Source of the DNA: an uncultured Clostridia bacterium
GTDB lineage: Bacteria > Bacillota > Clostridia > Oscillospirales > CAG-272
Assembly (NCBI GenBank): GCA_947630625.1
Contig: CANRIL010000002.1
Location: 112,799 to 176,798, forward strand
Length of the DNA stretch: 64,000 nucleotides
Reading direction: 5' to 3'
Shown: one piece after another, positions 26,923-36,023 of the stretch
Numbering within the stretch: position 1 is the first letter of the stretch
Layout of the letters: the number at the start of each line of letters is the position of its first letter
Notes under the pieces: model-generated
The model's database searches: none
Seen by the model: only the letters and a program-made list of their open reading frames with translations
What the model was told of the DNA's origin: nothing
Translations under genes and position numbers: made by a program

Positions 26923-27784
26923 CTTTTTGCAGCATGCGGCGCTTTTTCTGCGCGTTTACGATCGCCGATACGACAGATACCACGACGTAGACGCACAGAT
27001 CGACCGCCACGACAGACGCCCCTGCCGGGAGCGCCAGTTCGCACGAGATCACAAAACCGATAAAAAAGCAGATCACCGACGAGGCACCGGCAACGGCGGT
27101 GACGCCGCCGAAGCTGCGGCATACCCTCATCGCCGTCAGCGTCGGGAACACGACGAGCGCCGAGATCATCAGCGAGCCGATCAGATCCATACCGACGACG
27201 ACGGTCACGGAGATCAGCACGGCCGTAAGCAGCTTGTACGCCCACACATTCACCCCGGCGGCACGTGAAAACGTCTCGTCAAACGTTACGGAAAATATTT
27301 TCGTATAAAAGAGCAGGAACAAGACCATGACAGCCGCCGCCAGTGCAAGGGACAAATAAAGATCGTTGTCCGTTATCGTCAGTATGGACGCGGAACCGAA
27401 AAGGCTTGAGCACATATCGGCAGTATATCCCGTAGTAAAGCTGAAAATCAGGACTCCTGCCGTCATCATCCCGGTCGAAACGACGGCGACGGCGGCATCG
27501 CCGCCCATTATCCCGCGCTCCGACATGAGCAGGAGCAGAAACGACACCGCGATAACTATCGGGATCGATATTTCCGTTTTGAGGTCGGCGGCTCCGCACA
27601 GCGTCGCGACCGCGAGCGCGCCGAAGCCCGCGTGAGCGAGCCCGTCGCCGATCATCGACATCCGGCGCAGCACCATCGTCACCCCGAGCACGGAGGCGGA
27701 CCAGGCGACGGCAGCGCCCACGACAGCCGCGCGCAGCAGTATCTTTGCAAGGACAGGATCACTGAGCATTTCAAATATCGTCAT
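26906..27784 (-). CDS. znuB: Zinc/manganese ABC transporter permease (ZnuB-like)
   Basis: A 292-residue ABC-3 family permease with eight or so transmembrane helices. The conserved LRRMSMIGDGLAHAGFGALA segment and the GMDLIGSLMISALVVFPTLT segment identify the family. It works with the ATPase and the lipoprotein encoded upstream; start and upstream stop overlap as ATGA. Zinc rather than manganese is favoured by the His/Asp-rich loop of the binding protein and the Fur-family gene leading the operon. Confidence 0.92.
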   Translation of the reverse strand: MTIFEMLSDPVLAKILLRAAVVGAAVAWSASVLGVTMVLRRMSMIGDGLAHAGFGALAVATLCGAADLKTEISIPIVIAVSFLLLLMSERGIMGGDAAVAVVSTGMMTAGVLIFSFTTGYTADMCSSLFGSASILTITDNDLYLSLALAAAVMVLFLLFYTKIFSVTFDETFSRAAGVNVWAYKLLTAVLISVTVVVGMDLIGSLMISALVVFPTLTAMRVCRSFGGVTAVAGASSVICFFIGFVISCELALPAGASVVAVDLCVYVVVSVVSAIVNAQKKRRMLQKGGAVS

Positions 27785-28473
27785 AGCGCTTTCCCGTTCT
27801 CTCCGAATTTTTCATTGTATTCCTCGCGCGTCCCGTAGAACACCGGCGACGTTTTCATTCTGAGCACATGCTCCGCCTCGGACGAAAGCGCGTGAAGGTC
27901 GTGGGACACCATTATGATCGTCACCCCGTCGCGGCGGTGCAGCTCGCCGACAGTTTCATAAAGCTCCGCCGTTGCTTCCGGGTCAAGTCCCGCCGCCGGC
28001 TCGTCGAGCAGCAAAAGCTCCTTCGTCGCGCAGAGCGCCCGCGCCAGTAAAACGCGCTGCTGCTGCCCGCCGGACAGCTCGCGGTAGCTTTTCTTCTCTA
28101 TGTCATGTATTTTCAGCCGCATCATCACATCGTGCGCGCGCAGTTTGTCCGCCCGCGTGTAAATCGGATGAAATCCGCCCGAGATGCAGCCGGAAAGCAC
28201 GACCTCGCGCACGGACGCAGGAAAATCGCGCTGCACCTCCGTCTTCTGCGGCAAATAACCGACCCCGCGCCTGCCGAGCCCGTCTCCGTATTCTATTTTT
28301 CCCCGGATGGGCTGCAAAAGCCCCAAAAGCCCTTTGACGAGCGTCGACTTTCCCGACCCGTTCTCGCCGATTATGAAAAGGTAATCGCCGCGCTCGACCG
28401 TCAGGTCAACGCCGCTTACGGCGACATTGTTTGAGTAGCCGAGACAGACTCCCTCGCATTTTATGAGCGCCAT
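27781..28473 (-). CDS. znuC: Zinc/manganese ABC transporter ATP-binding protein (ZnuC-like)
   Basis: A 230-residue ATPase. Walker A is GENGSGKST, the signature is LSGGQQQRVLLARAL and Walker B is LLLDEPAAGLDP. The start at 28473 (ALIKCEGVCLGY) follows GGAGGTG at eight bases and shares one base with the stop codon of the binding-protein gene. It energises metal import through the permease encoded next. No lesions are seen. Confidence 0.94.
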   Translation of the reverse strand: MALIKCEGVCLGYSNNVAVSGVDLTVERGDYLFIIGENGSGKSTLVKGLLGLLQPIRGKIEYGDGLGRRGVGYLPQKTEVQRDFPASVREVVLSGCISGGFHPIYTRADKLRAHDVMMRLKIHDIEKKSYRELSGGQQQRVLLARALCATKELLLLDEPAAGLDPEATAELYETVGELHRRDGVTIIMVSHDLHALSSEAEHVLRMKTSPVFYGTREEYNEKFGENGKAL

Positions 28474-29411
28474 TATGAAAGCACCTCCGATAAATTGCGC
28501 ACGTTTTCCTCCATCAGATCGCAAAACGTCACGCCGGCTTCAAAGTCTTCCGCCGAAACATTGTGGCACGAATGAAGAAGCAGCTCCCCGCATCCCGTCG
28601 CCTCCGAAAGAAGGCGGGAGACGTTCCTGTTCGAAAATTCGATATAGAATACGTATTTTATGTTCTCTTCCTTTATAATGTCAAGCAGATTTTTGATCGT
28701 CCCCGCCGTCGGCTCCTCGCCGACGGAGCAGCCGCCGAGCGCCTCCGCGTGCGCGATGCCGTAATCCCCGAACATCGCGCCGAACGGGAACCTGTCGGCA
28801 ACGACGACCGTTTTCCCCTTTGCCGACGACGCGAGCGCCGACAGCGATCCCCCGATATCGGAGAGCCGCGCCGCGTACTCGTCCGCGTTCGCGCGGTATT
28901 CAGCCTCCCCGCCCGGGTCGAGCGATATGAGCGCATCGCATATATAATCAAGCATCAGAATCGCGTTTTCGGGAGATGTCCACGCGTGCTCGTCTCCGTC
29001 GTCCACGTCATCGTCGCCGCTGTGGTCGTGCTCGTGAACGCCGCCTACGGCGTCCGTTATCCTGATGGATGTAACGCCGTCACCGGCGACCGTTTCCGCA
29101 AGCGCCTCAGCCCAAGGGTCAACGTCGCCGCCCGTATATATGAAAAGATCGGCTTCGGCAACGGAAACGACATCCGAAATCGACGGCTCGTAAGTGTGGC
29201 TCTCGACGCCCGGCGAGATCATCATCGAGAGCGATACGCGGTCCCCCGCTATCGCGCGGACAAAGTCGTACTGCGGAAATATAGTCGCCACAACGCGGAG
29301 CTTCCCGTCATTGTCGTCGCCCCGCTTTGGCGCGGTACACGACAATAGCGGCAGCGTCAGAGCAAATGCGAGTATAACCGCCGCGACCCTAAATATCGCA
29401 CCACGCCTCAC
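28473..29411 (-). CDS. znuA: Zinc ABC transporter substrate-binding lipoprotein (ZnuA-like)
   Basis: A 312-residue cluster A-I binding protein anchored to the outer membrane leaflet through Cys25 in the lipobox LLSC. The metal-ligand regions ESHTYEP and DEHAWTSP are present, and between them lies a His/Asp-rich loop (HEHDHSGDDD) typical of zinc importers. The third ligand segment reads VADRFPFGAMF, a form seen in Gram-positive homologues where the usual His is replaced. The gene overlaps the Fur-family regulator gene by four bases. Confidence 0.93.
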   Translation of the reverse strand: MRRGAIFRVAAVILAFALTLPLLSCTAPKRGDDNDGKLRVVATIFPQYDFVRAIAGDRVSLSMMISPGVESHTYEPSISDVVSVAEADLFIYTGGDVDPWAEALAETVAGDGVTSIRITDAVGGVHEHDHSGDDDVDDGDEHAWTSPENAILMLDYICDALISLDPGGEAEYRANADEYAARLSDIGGSLSALASSAKGKTVVVADRFPFGAMFGDYGIAHAEALGGCSVGEEPTAGTIKNLLDIIKEENIKYVFYIEFSNRNVSRLLSEATGCGELLLHSCHNVSAEDFEAGVTFCDLMEENVRNLSEVLS

Positions 29412-29860
29412 TTGTCAGCCCCCGCGTCAGTATAAGCGCCGCTCGCCGCGTTCGCTTCACCGGCAGCCTTTGCCTTTGCGCTGCAATCGCCGCACACGCC
29501 GTATATCGTCGTATGGACCGAATCAACGTGAAAATCGTGCTCCGCCTCGATGTGGCGCACCATGTCGCCTATGACGCTGCAATCCGTATGGAACAGCCTG
29601 CCGCACGTAAGGCATTTCAGATGGAAGTGCGACTCGCACTCCCCGTGCCCAACATATTGATAAAGCGCGCCGCCGCCCTCGCCGTCGACGTATTTTTTGA
29701 CAAGGCCCTCGCTCACAAAATGCGCGAGCGCGCGATATACGGTAGCCTCGCCCATCGCGAGCCCGCCGGCGGAAACTATCTCTTTGACCGAAAAGCAGCG
29801 GTCCTGATTCGATTTCAGAAATTCGATCAGCTCCGCCCGCTGTTTTGTTGAATATCTCAT
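29408..29860 (-). CDS. zur: Fur family metalloregulator, probably Zur
   Basis: A 150-residue repressor. The winged-helix domain has RYSTKQRAELIEFLKS and GEATVYRALAHFV. The metal/dimer domain has HFHLKCLTCGRLF and a second CGDCS zinc site. I start at the ATG at 29860 (GAGG five bases upstream); the longer start at 29890 would place codons inside the operator. Position at the head of the zinc transporter operon indicates Zur. PerR or Fur identity cannot be excluded by sequence alone. Confidence 0.88.
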   Translation of the reverse strand: MRYSTKQRAELIEFLKSNQDRCFSVKEIVSAGGLAMGEATVYRALAHFVSEGLVKKYVDGEGGGALYQYVGHGECESHFHLKCLTCGRLFHTDCSVIGDMVRHIEAEHDFHVDSVHTTIYGVCGDCSAKAKAAGEANAASGAYTDAGADK

Positions 29861-29875
29861 GTTCGCCTCGAAATC

Positions 29876-29894
29876 GAAAATGATTATCATAATC
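29876..29894. promoter_or_regulatory. Fur-family operator of the zur-znu operon
   Basis: GAAAATGATTATCATAATC matches 17 of 19 positions of the classical Fur box GATAATGATTATCATTATC. It lies 16 bases before the chosen zur start codon, so the regulator probably represses its own operon. Confidence 0.8.
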
Positions 29895-29998
29895 GTTTCT
29901 ATATATTATCACACCGACCGCCGCTTTTCAAGCGCAAAATTAAAATATTTTTCGGTTTTTTGTTTTCTATCCGATATGCTCAAACACGCGCCGCCTCA

Positions 29999-30027
29999 TT
30001 GACGCGCGCCCGCGCGCGTGGTATACT
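29999..30027 (+). promoter_or_regulatory. Promoter of the GH5-like gene
   Basis: TTGACG (29999-30004), 17-base alternating CG-rich spacer, TATACT (30022-30027). The leader to the coding region is about 50 bases. Confidence 0.7.
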
Positions 30028-30082
30028 TTTTTTAAGGAAAAGGAAAGGAGCCTTTGCACTCCCAAAGGCATGGTGAAAAAAC

Positions 30083-31243
30083 GTGAAACCGATGTCCGAT
30101 TACAGCTTTATTCGCGGCGTATGCCACAATTCGCGCGCCGGGACGGACGAGTACCTGCGTGAGATCGGGTACGCGCGCTCAATTGGCGTCAACTCGTTCC
30201 GCACATGGCTGTCATATCGCGGCTGGCAGCGCGACCGCGACGGATTCATCAACAATATCCGCGCCTTCATCCGCACGGCATATGAAAACGGCATAACAGT
30301 TATGCCGATAATTTTCAACGGCAACGGGCTCGACCCGCAAACGCTGACGGACGAATGGCGCGCCTCTGTCGGCGACGTTTACGTCTGCGACCTTGTCACC
30401 GAGCTGCGCGATGAGCCGGGACTCATCATGTGGGACATCATGAACGAACCGTCCTGCAACGACTATATCATGAAATGTCCGAAGGAGGAGCGCGCCGTGC
30501 GCTGGGAACTGATGGATCAGAACCTCCGCCACTACTGCGAGCTTGTCAAGTCCCTCGACCCCGACGGAACTATAACGATAGGACACACATTCGCCCGCGA
30601 TCTTGAGCCGAGCGCCGCTTATGTCGACGTGATCTCCGTTCACGACTACCTTGAGAGCGAGGCGCGGATCAACAAAACTTACGCCGACGCGGGAGCCGTC
30701 GCCGAAAAATACAAAAAGCCGCTGATCAACAGCGAGCTTTCATGTATAGGCCGCGCAAACACGTATGAGCAGTCGATCAAGGCTGCGCGCGACCATCACG
30801 TCGGGTTCTACGTTTTTGAGCTGATGATCCGCGGGTATTGGGGCGACATTCACGGCATCTTCTACCCGGACGGCACCGTCCGCGACCCCTCGACAGTAAC
30901 GGCAATGATGGGGATATACAGAAACTATTCCGCCTCGCGCATAAAGCCGAACCCGAACAAGGAGGGCAAGGCGACGGAAGCGCTCGCGCGCCTCTCGCGC
31001 GCGATGAACGACTCGGCGGAAGTGTTCCGCCACAAAAAATCGTCCTCGGACGAAATCCTTGAGGCGGCCGAATGGATAATCAACCTGCTCGAGGGAGCCG
31101 AAATGGTCCCGATGTACGACCCGCCGCGCGTCCGCCTGCTCCGCTACCGCGAGATGCCCGAAGAGTCGCGCGACCTCGACGAGATCAAGGACTTCGCATA
31201 CTCGCTCGCCGAAACGCTCCGCCGCTGCTGCCGCATACTGTAA
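30083..31243 (+). CDS. Cytosolic GH5-like glycoside hydrolase (cellulase/mannanase family)
   Basis: A 386-residue TIM-barrel enzyme without signal peptide, so it likely acts on imported oligosaccharides. The acid/base Glu is in WDIMNEPS and the nucleophile Glu in INSELSCIG, the clan GH-A arrangement. GTG at 30083 is preceded by GGTGA at six bases; an ATG nine bases further in is the alternative. The last 90 residues form a helical extension. It stands alone behind its own promoter and ends before a bidirectional terminator. Substrate is not predictable. Confidence 0.78.
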   Translation: MKPMSDYSFIRGVCHNSRAGTDEYLREIGYARSIGVNSFRTWLSYRGWQRDRDGFINNIRAFIRTAYENGITVMPIIFNGNGLDPQTLTDEWRASVGDVYVCDLVTELRDEPGLIMWDIMNEPSCNDYIMKCPKEERAVRWELMDQNLRHYCELVKSLDPDGTITIGHTFARDLEPSAAYVDVISVHDYLESEARINKTYADAGAVAEKYKKPLINSELSCIGRANTYEQSIKAARDHHVGFYVFELMIRGYWGDIHGIFYPDGTVRDPSTVTAMMGIYRNYSASRIKPNPNKEGKATEALARLSRAMNDSAEVFRHKKSSSDEILEAAEWIINLLEGAEMVPMYDPPRVRLLRYREMPEESRDLDEIKDFAYSLAETLRRCCRIL

Positions 31244-31313
31244 CATACAGGAAGCCGCGCGCCGTAAAAAAAGAAGACCCGCCGAGGGCGATTTGTCGTA
31301 AAACAGTATATTT

Positions 31314-31370
31314 GATAAAAAGACCGTTGGCTTTTCGCCGGGGAACCGGCGTGCCAACGGTCAATTTTTC
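31314..31370. terminator. Bidirectional intrinsic terminator
   Basis: Long stem ACCGTTGGC / GCCAACGGT with an inner CGCCGG...CCGGCG stem. A T-run follows on the plus strand (CAATTTTT) and on the minus strand (CTTTTTAT). It separates the GH5-like gene from the convergent GNAT gene. Confidence 0.88.
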
Positions 31371-31483
31371 GTCATTCATTTTTTCAGACGTATTAAGCGC
31401 AATGCAGGTTTATCTGTGAACAGATGCGCACCCTTTCGTTCTAAAATTGGTTGAAACATCTTATCAAACTGGAAGCAGTTTTA

Positions 31484-31957
31484 TCACAAACGACAAAGCA
31501 TGATATATTCTTCTTCGTTTTCATCAACAATTTCAAATCCGATTTTTTGATACATTCTTACGGCGTAGTTTGCTTTTTGCACAGCTAAAGATGCCTGCTT
31601 ATATCCTCTGTTTTTCAGAATACGGAGCATTTCTTTCATCAATGCAGTACCTATTCCAAATCCCCGATAATCTTTGTACAAGGATATTGCAAAGGATGGA
31701 GTGTCATTGTCTATGTGTCCGTAATCGTTCATGATGCGTACCCAAACAGCGCCGACAGGCATATCATCAATTTCCGCAACGAAACCAATATCGTCCTTTT
31801 TCGTTCCAAAGCCGGTTACATACACCTGCAGCTCAGGCTGATCGATAATTGATCCCGGTGGTGGAGGCGTTCCCGGCGGCACAAAAATAGCTTCGTATAA
31901 AAAGTCTTTAAGTAAGCCTTCTTCTCCCTCTGATATCGTTCTTATTTTGTACTCCAT
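31484..31957 (-). CDS. GNAT family N-acetyltransferase
   Basis: A 157-residue acetyltransferase using acetyl-CoA. The CoA-binding loop is seen in YKDYRGFGIGTALMKEM, followed by the family beta-bulge region ASLAVQKANYAVRMYQKIGF. The start at 31957 (EYKIRTISE) has AGGAG six bases upstream. Codons are noticeably more AT-rich than in the neighbours, which suggests separate origin. The acceptor substrate is unknown. Confidence 0.9.
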   Translation of the reverse strand: MEYKIRTISEGEEGLLKDFLYEAIFVPPGTPPPPGSIIDQPELQVYVTGFGTKKDDIGFVAEIDDMPVGAVWVRIMNDYGHIDNDTPSFAISLYKDYRGFGIGTALMKEMLRILKNRGYKQASLAVQKANYAVRMYQKIGFEIVDENEEEYIMLCRL

Positions 31958-32090
31958 GACCGTCTCCTTCAAATCATAATTTGTCGAACAGCCGCCCATT
32001 CGGCATTTCATCTTAATAGCCCCCAAATGTGAAGAGATCTGCTGTCCGTTAAGGCAAATAATTTGATTTTATTCCGTCCGTGCCGAATAC

Positions 32091-32132
32091 AAAAACGCTC
32101 CGGTGGTCGTGTCCTCATCCGGAGCGTTTTTA
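32091..32132. terminator. Bidirectional intrinsic terminator
   Basis: Stem ACGCTCCGG / CCGGAGCGT, with TTTTTA after it on the plus strand and GTTTTTGT on the minus strand. It lies downstream of the DUF4870-like gene on the minus strand. Confidence 0.85.
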
Positions 32133-32217
32133 TCCACTGTCCCGGCTCGCCCTGAATGCAAGCTCAAACAACGTACTGTTTTATGACCGGCGGCAGATGG
32201 TATTCCTTTTTATTCTC

Positions 32218-32772
32218 TTATTTCAGGAATGAAAAGCCGCGAACGATATACGGCTCGACTGATTTTCCGCCGCACACCTGGAAGAAGCTGATGACTCTCA
32301 CAACGAACAAAATCGCAAGGCAGACGGCAGCTGCGATCGGAACTAAGAACGTCCAGAACAAGAACGTCGTCGCGAGCGTGCAGATCGTCTCAAGCAGCAC
32401 GATCTTCATGCCCTGGCGAGCGTGGAATTTCGCATAAGCGGAATCCTTGCCGGCGATCAGCGCGATCACGATGCCGACAGCGCCGAGCACGTACACGAGC
32501 ATTGCGTAAAGCTTGTTTGCAGCAACTTCATCAGCCGCGAACTCTGCGGTATGATCAAACGGATCGGGCACACGATACTGGGGCTGCTGCCCGTAAGGCT
32601 GACCGTAGGGCTGATTATACGGCGGCTGGTTGCCGTACGGCTGCTGCTGATTCTGCTGACCCTGCTGGTTCTGCGGGTTCTGCTGATTCTGTGCTCCCAA
32701 ATTCGCGCCGCAGTTCGGGCAGAACGGAGCATTATCGTCAACGGGATTATGACAATTCGGACAAATCTTCAT
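32218..32772 (-). CDS. Zinc-ribbon membrane protein with Gln/Tyr/Pro-rich linker (DUF4870-like)
   Basis: A 184-residue protein. An N-terminal zinc ribbon (CPNC and CPNCG in the first 22 residues) is followed by a low-complexity linker of Gln, Asn, Pro, Tyr and Gly with short PYGQ-type repeats, then three hydrophobic helices with the DUF4870-like GKDSAYAKFHARQGMKI segment. Similar small proteins are common in Firmicutes, with no known function. It stands alone, with a terminator about 90 bases downstream. Confidence 0.8.
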   Translation of the reverse strand: MKICPNCHNPVDDNAPFCPNCGANLGAQNQQNPQNQQGQQNQQQPYGNQPPYNQPYGQPYGQQPQYRVPDPFDHTAEFAADEVAANKLYAMLVYVLGAVGIVIALIAGKDSAYAKFHARQGMKIVLLETICTLATTFLFWTFLVPIAAAVCLAILFVVRVISFFQVCGGKSVEPYIVRGFSFLK

Positions 32773-32894
32773 GTGTATCTCCTTATCTTCTTTGTGTGAT
32801 CGGGAACTTCCCCTATGATGTTATTTTAGCACAACATTCATTGTTTGTAAAGCGCATTACATAAGTTTTAAGACTCTTATCAACTAAAAATAAA

Positions 32895-33413
32895 TTATTT
32901 TTTCTCCCCGTTCCCGTCCTCACGAAAAGCGCGCGCCTCGGCATACGACATCATCCCGTTCCGGTCGATTGCGTAGACCGCGAGCGCCGCCACGGCGGCA
33001 GCGACAAACGACGTTGCCGTATCAATAAATTCTGCGTAAAACAAAACGGCTGCCAAAGCCATAAAAGCGTGTACCGCAATATCAAATATATGATCGTGCA
33101 GCCACTTTCTTTTAAAATATTCCATGCGCTCCGCCGTTGAAAACGCGGTTTGCCGCTCGCTGTCGGACGTATTTTCGGCAGTTGTCTCAACATTGTTAGT
33201 CAATTGTCTTTCTCCGGCAATGATTTCATCGACGCTTGCCGAAAACAACTTTGACATCGCCTCAAGCATATTTAAATCGGGCATATACGTACCGCATTCC
33301 CAGCGCGAGATCGTCTTGCCTGTGACGCCGAGCCTCTCGCCCAGCTCTTCCTGCGTCATGCCCCGCTCCCGACGCAGCTCGGCAAGGAACCGCCCCATCT
33401 TATATTTATCCAT
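32895..33413 (-). CDS. XRE family helix-turn-helix protein with C-terminal membrane helices
   Basis: A 172-residue protein. The HTH_3 domain (about 6-62) reads LRRERGMTQEELGERLGV then KTISRWECGTYMPD. After a polar linker come two hydrophobic helices (around 115-155). Membrane-tethered XRE proteins are frequent in Clostridia and may couple DNA binding to a membrane signal, but no target is known. No partner gene overlaps it. Start MDKYKMGRF at 33413 is the only good one. Confidence 0.85.
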   Translation of the reverse strand: MDKYKMGRFLAELRRERGMTQEELGERLGVTGKTISRWECGTYMPDLNMLEAMSKLFSASVDEIIAGERQLTNNVETTAENTSDSERQTAFSTAERMEYFKRKWLHDHIFDIAVHAFMALAAVLFYAEFIDTATSFVAAAVAALAVYAIDRNGMMSYAEARAFREDGNGEKK

Positions 33414-33510
33414 AAAAAGCCCCTTTGCGCTTTTCTCTATACATAAAATTATACCGCACTCACCGTCTGAAATCCACCCCGCAAACAGCGAATCTGCATT
33501 TTTGGCAGAA

Positions 33511-33556
33511 AAAATTCACGGGACGGTGCCGGCGGAGCCGATCCCATCCCGTTTTT
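33511..33556 (-). terminator. Terminator of the fatty-acid synthesis operon
   Basis: Outer stem ACGGGA / TCCCGT around an inner GGC-tcc-GCC hairpin, followed on the minus strand by GAATTTTTT; the plus strand also shows seven T residues. It directly follows the stop codon of the acyl-CoA ligase gene. Confidence 0.75.
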
Positions 33557-35230
33557 TTACTTTGTGTTTTTCTCTCCGGCGTCTCCCTCGCGTATCTCGA
33601 CGTGGCGTATCTTGCCGCTGAATGTCCGCGGGATCTTGTCGACGTATTTGATGATCCTCGGCGCTTTATAATCTGCGGTGCGCCGCTTGACAAACTCGCG
33701 CAGCTCGTTTGACATCGCGAGCCCTCCGTGATAGCCGTCTTTCAGAACGACCGTCGCCTTGACCGCAAATCCGCGCCGCTCGTCCGGCACGCCAGTGACG
33801 GCGCAGTCCATGATCGCCGGATGCTCCATCAGCACGCTTTCGATCTCGAACGGGCTGATCCTGTATCCCGACGACTTTATCACGTCGTCGACGCGCCCGA
33901 TAAACCACAGATATCCGTCGCTGTCGCGGCGCGCAATGTCGCCGGTGCGGTAAACGTCGCCGTCCCAGACCGTATCGTTAAGATCAAATTCCTCGCATGA
34001 GCGGACGCACAGCCCGTTGTCGTACCGCCCTTCGGCAGGCATGACGATCTCGCCGGGCTCATCGACATCGCACTCGACCCCGTTTTCATCGACAACTATA
34101 GGATGGTACAGTGACGACGGCTTCCCCATCGAGCCGACGCGCACAGGCTCTCCGACGAAATCTGCGACGAGCAGCGTCGATTCAGTCTGTCCGTAGCCGC
34201 TGTGGATCTCAAGTCCCGTCTTTTTGCGGAACGTCTCCGCGATCTCTGGATTTATCGCCTCGCCCGCCGTCGTCGCGTATTCGACATTTCCGAATCCGTG
34301 ATCGAGCAGATCGTTTTTCACGAAGAACCTGTATATCGTCGGCGGCGCGCAGAACGTCGTAACGCCGAATTTTCCGATCACATCAAGCATCCTCACGGCG
34401 GAAAACGCGTCAAAATCGTATGCGAACACGGCCGTCCCGCAGATCCACTGTCCGTATATCTTGCCCCATGACGACTTCGCCCAGCCCGTATCGGCGACTG
34501 AAAGATGAAGCCCATCGTCGCGCACGTTCTGCCACAAGAGCGCCGTCTGTATGTGTCCGAGCGGGTATGTCTCATCGTGAATAACTATTTTCGGGCGTCC
34601 CGTCGTTCCGGACGTAAAATATAAAAGTATCGGGTCGGAATTTTTTGTCTTTACGCGGTCAAACTCAGGCGGGTATTTTTCGATCTCAAGGTCGAGCCTG
34701 TCAAATCCGGGGACCGTGCATTCGACGGAGAACAGCCCGTCGACGCCTCCAACCTCATCTGCTGCCTCCGCGATCTTTCGGCATATGCTCTCCTCGCCTA
34801 TTGCTACGACCGCCTTCGCCTTCGTCGCCTTCATACGGCTGACGAGGTCGTCATGATTCAGCATATACGTTGCCGGCATCGCGACCGCCCCGAGCTTATG
34901 AAGCGCGATCAGGATATACCAGTACGAATAGTGGCGCTTAAGTATGAGCATAACGCGGTCGCCCTTGCCGATCCCGCGGGAGGCGAGATAATTTGCCGTC
35001 TGCCCGGAGAGTCGCGAGATATCGCCAAACGAAAGCGTGCGCTCGTGGCACTCCGAACGCGAATAAAGCGCGCAGCTTTCGTCCTGCTTCCAGACGAGCG
35101 CCCGCTTGTCAGGGTCCTCGCGCGCGATCCGATCAACAACGTCATATGCGAAGTTGAACCCGTCAGGCACACGAAGCTTCATCTCGCCGCGCTCGTTGAC
35201 GGTGCATAATTCATTATAAAGGGGTTTCAT
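33557..35230 (-). CDS. Acyl-CoA synthetase (AMP-forming), last gene of the fatty-acid operon
   Basis: A 557-residue ANL-superfamily ligase activating a carboxylic acid with ATP and CoA. Motifs in order: YFTSGTTGRPKIVIHDE (P-loop type), GYGQTEST, YRTGDIARRDSDGYLW, GRVDDVIKSSGYRISPFE, and the catalytic Lys near the C terminus in RTFSGKIRH. It resembles medium-chain or acetyl-CoA synthetase-like ligases. It overlaps accA by four bases (ATGA), so it is coupled to de novo fatty-acid synthesis, which is unusual for the canonical clostridial operon; it may salvage free acids or supply a primer. Confidence 0.88.
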   Translation of the reverse strand: MKPLYNELCTVNERGEMKLRVPDGFNFAYDVVDRIAREDPDKRALVWKQDESCALYSRSECHERTLSFGDISRLSGQTANYLASRGIGKGDRVMLILKRHYSYWYILIALHKLGAVAMPATYMLNHDDLVSRMKATKAKAVVAIGEESICRKIAEAADEVGGVDGLFSVECTVPGFDRLDLEIEKYPPEFDRVKTKNSDPILLYFTSGTTGRPKIVIHDETYPLGHIQTALLWQNVRDDGLHLSVADTGWAKSSWGKIYGQWICGTAVFAYDFDAFSAVRMLDVIGKFGVTTFCAPPTIYRFFVKNDLLDHGFGNVEYATTAGEAINPEIAETFRKKTGLEIHSGYGQTESTLLVADFVGEPVRVGSMGKPSSLYHPIVVDENGVECDVDEPGEIVMPAEGRYDNGLCVRSCEEFDLNDTVWDGDVYRTGDIARRDSDGYLWFIGRVDDVIKSSGYRISPFEIESVLMEHPAIMDCAVTGVPDERRGFAVKATVVLKDGYHGGLAMSNELREFVKRRTADYKAPRIIKYVDKIPRTFSGKIRHVEIREGDAGEKNTK

Positions 35231-36021
35231 TTGGTCCTGTCCTCCTCAAAGACGCCGATTCGGCGGAAACGCTCGTATCTGGCGTCGAGCAGCTTCTCCG
35301 TCGGCAGCCTTGAGAGCTTTCCGAGCTCTGTTGATAAAATTGTCTTCATGTCGGCGCACATACGGTCAAAATCGCCCTCGTGCTCCGATATGATCCCCTC
35401 GGCGACGCCGAGCTCCACCATGTCCTCCGCCGTTATGTGCAGACAGTCGGCGGCGGCGTGCGCCCTGCCCGCGTCACGCCAGAGGATGCTGGCGCAGCCG
35501 TCAGGCGAGATGACGGAGTAAACGGCGTTTTCAAGCATATATACGCGGTCTGCCGCCGCGAGCGCGAGCGCTCCGCCGCTGCCTCCCTCGCCGATTATGA
35601 CGGAAACTATCGGGGTTTTCAGCCCCATCATCTCGAAAAGATTTTCCGCTATCGCCTGTCCCTGCCCGCGTTCCTCGCCGTCGGCGCCGCAGAATGCGCC
35701 CATCGTGTCGACAAGGCAGACGACGGGACGGTGAAACTTCTCCGCCTGCTTCATCAGGCGGAGCGCCTTGCGGTATCCCTCCGGCATCGGACAGCCGAAA
35801 TGCTTTCTGATCCTGTCCTGAAGGTCTTCGCCTTTATCTATCGCTATATATGTCACGGCGATGTCGCCGAGATATCCTATACCTGAAATTATCGACGGGT
35901 CCTCCGCGAAGCGGCGGTCGCCGCAAAACTCAACGCGATCGGAAAACAGCGCCTTCACATATTCCCCGCCGTGCGTGCGTTCCGGGGCGCGCACGGTCTT
36001 AAGCTTTTCGTAAGCGGTCAT
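35227..36021 (-). CDS. accA: Acetyl-CoA carboxylase carboxyltransferase, alpha subunit
   Basis: A 264-residue carboxyltransferase alpha subunit. With AccD it moves the carboxyl group from biotin to acetyl-CoA to make malonyl-CoA. Recognisable segments are FCGDRRFAEDPSIISGIGYL, PEGYRKALRLMKQAEKF and VIIGEGGSGGALALAAAD. It starts two bases after the accD stop and overlaps the ligase gene by four bases. The biotin carrier and biotin carboxylase genes it needs are not in this window. Confidence 0.95.
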   Translation of the reverse strand: MTAYEKLKTVRAPERTHGGEYVKALFSDRVEFCGDRRFAEDPSIISGIGYLGDIAVTYIAIDKGEDLQDRIRKHFGCPMPEGYRKALRLMKQAEKFHRPVVCLVDTMGAFCGADGEERGQGQAIAENLFEMMGLKTPIVSVIIGEGGSGGALALAAADRVYMLENAVYSVISPDGCASILWRDAGRAHAAADCLHITAEDMVELGVAEGIISEHEGDFDRMCADMKTILSTELGKLSRLPTEKLLDARYERFRRIGVFEEDRTK

Positions 36022-36023
36022 TT

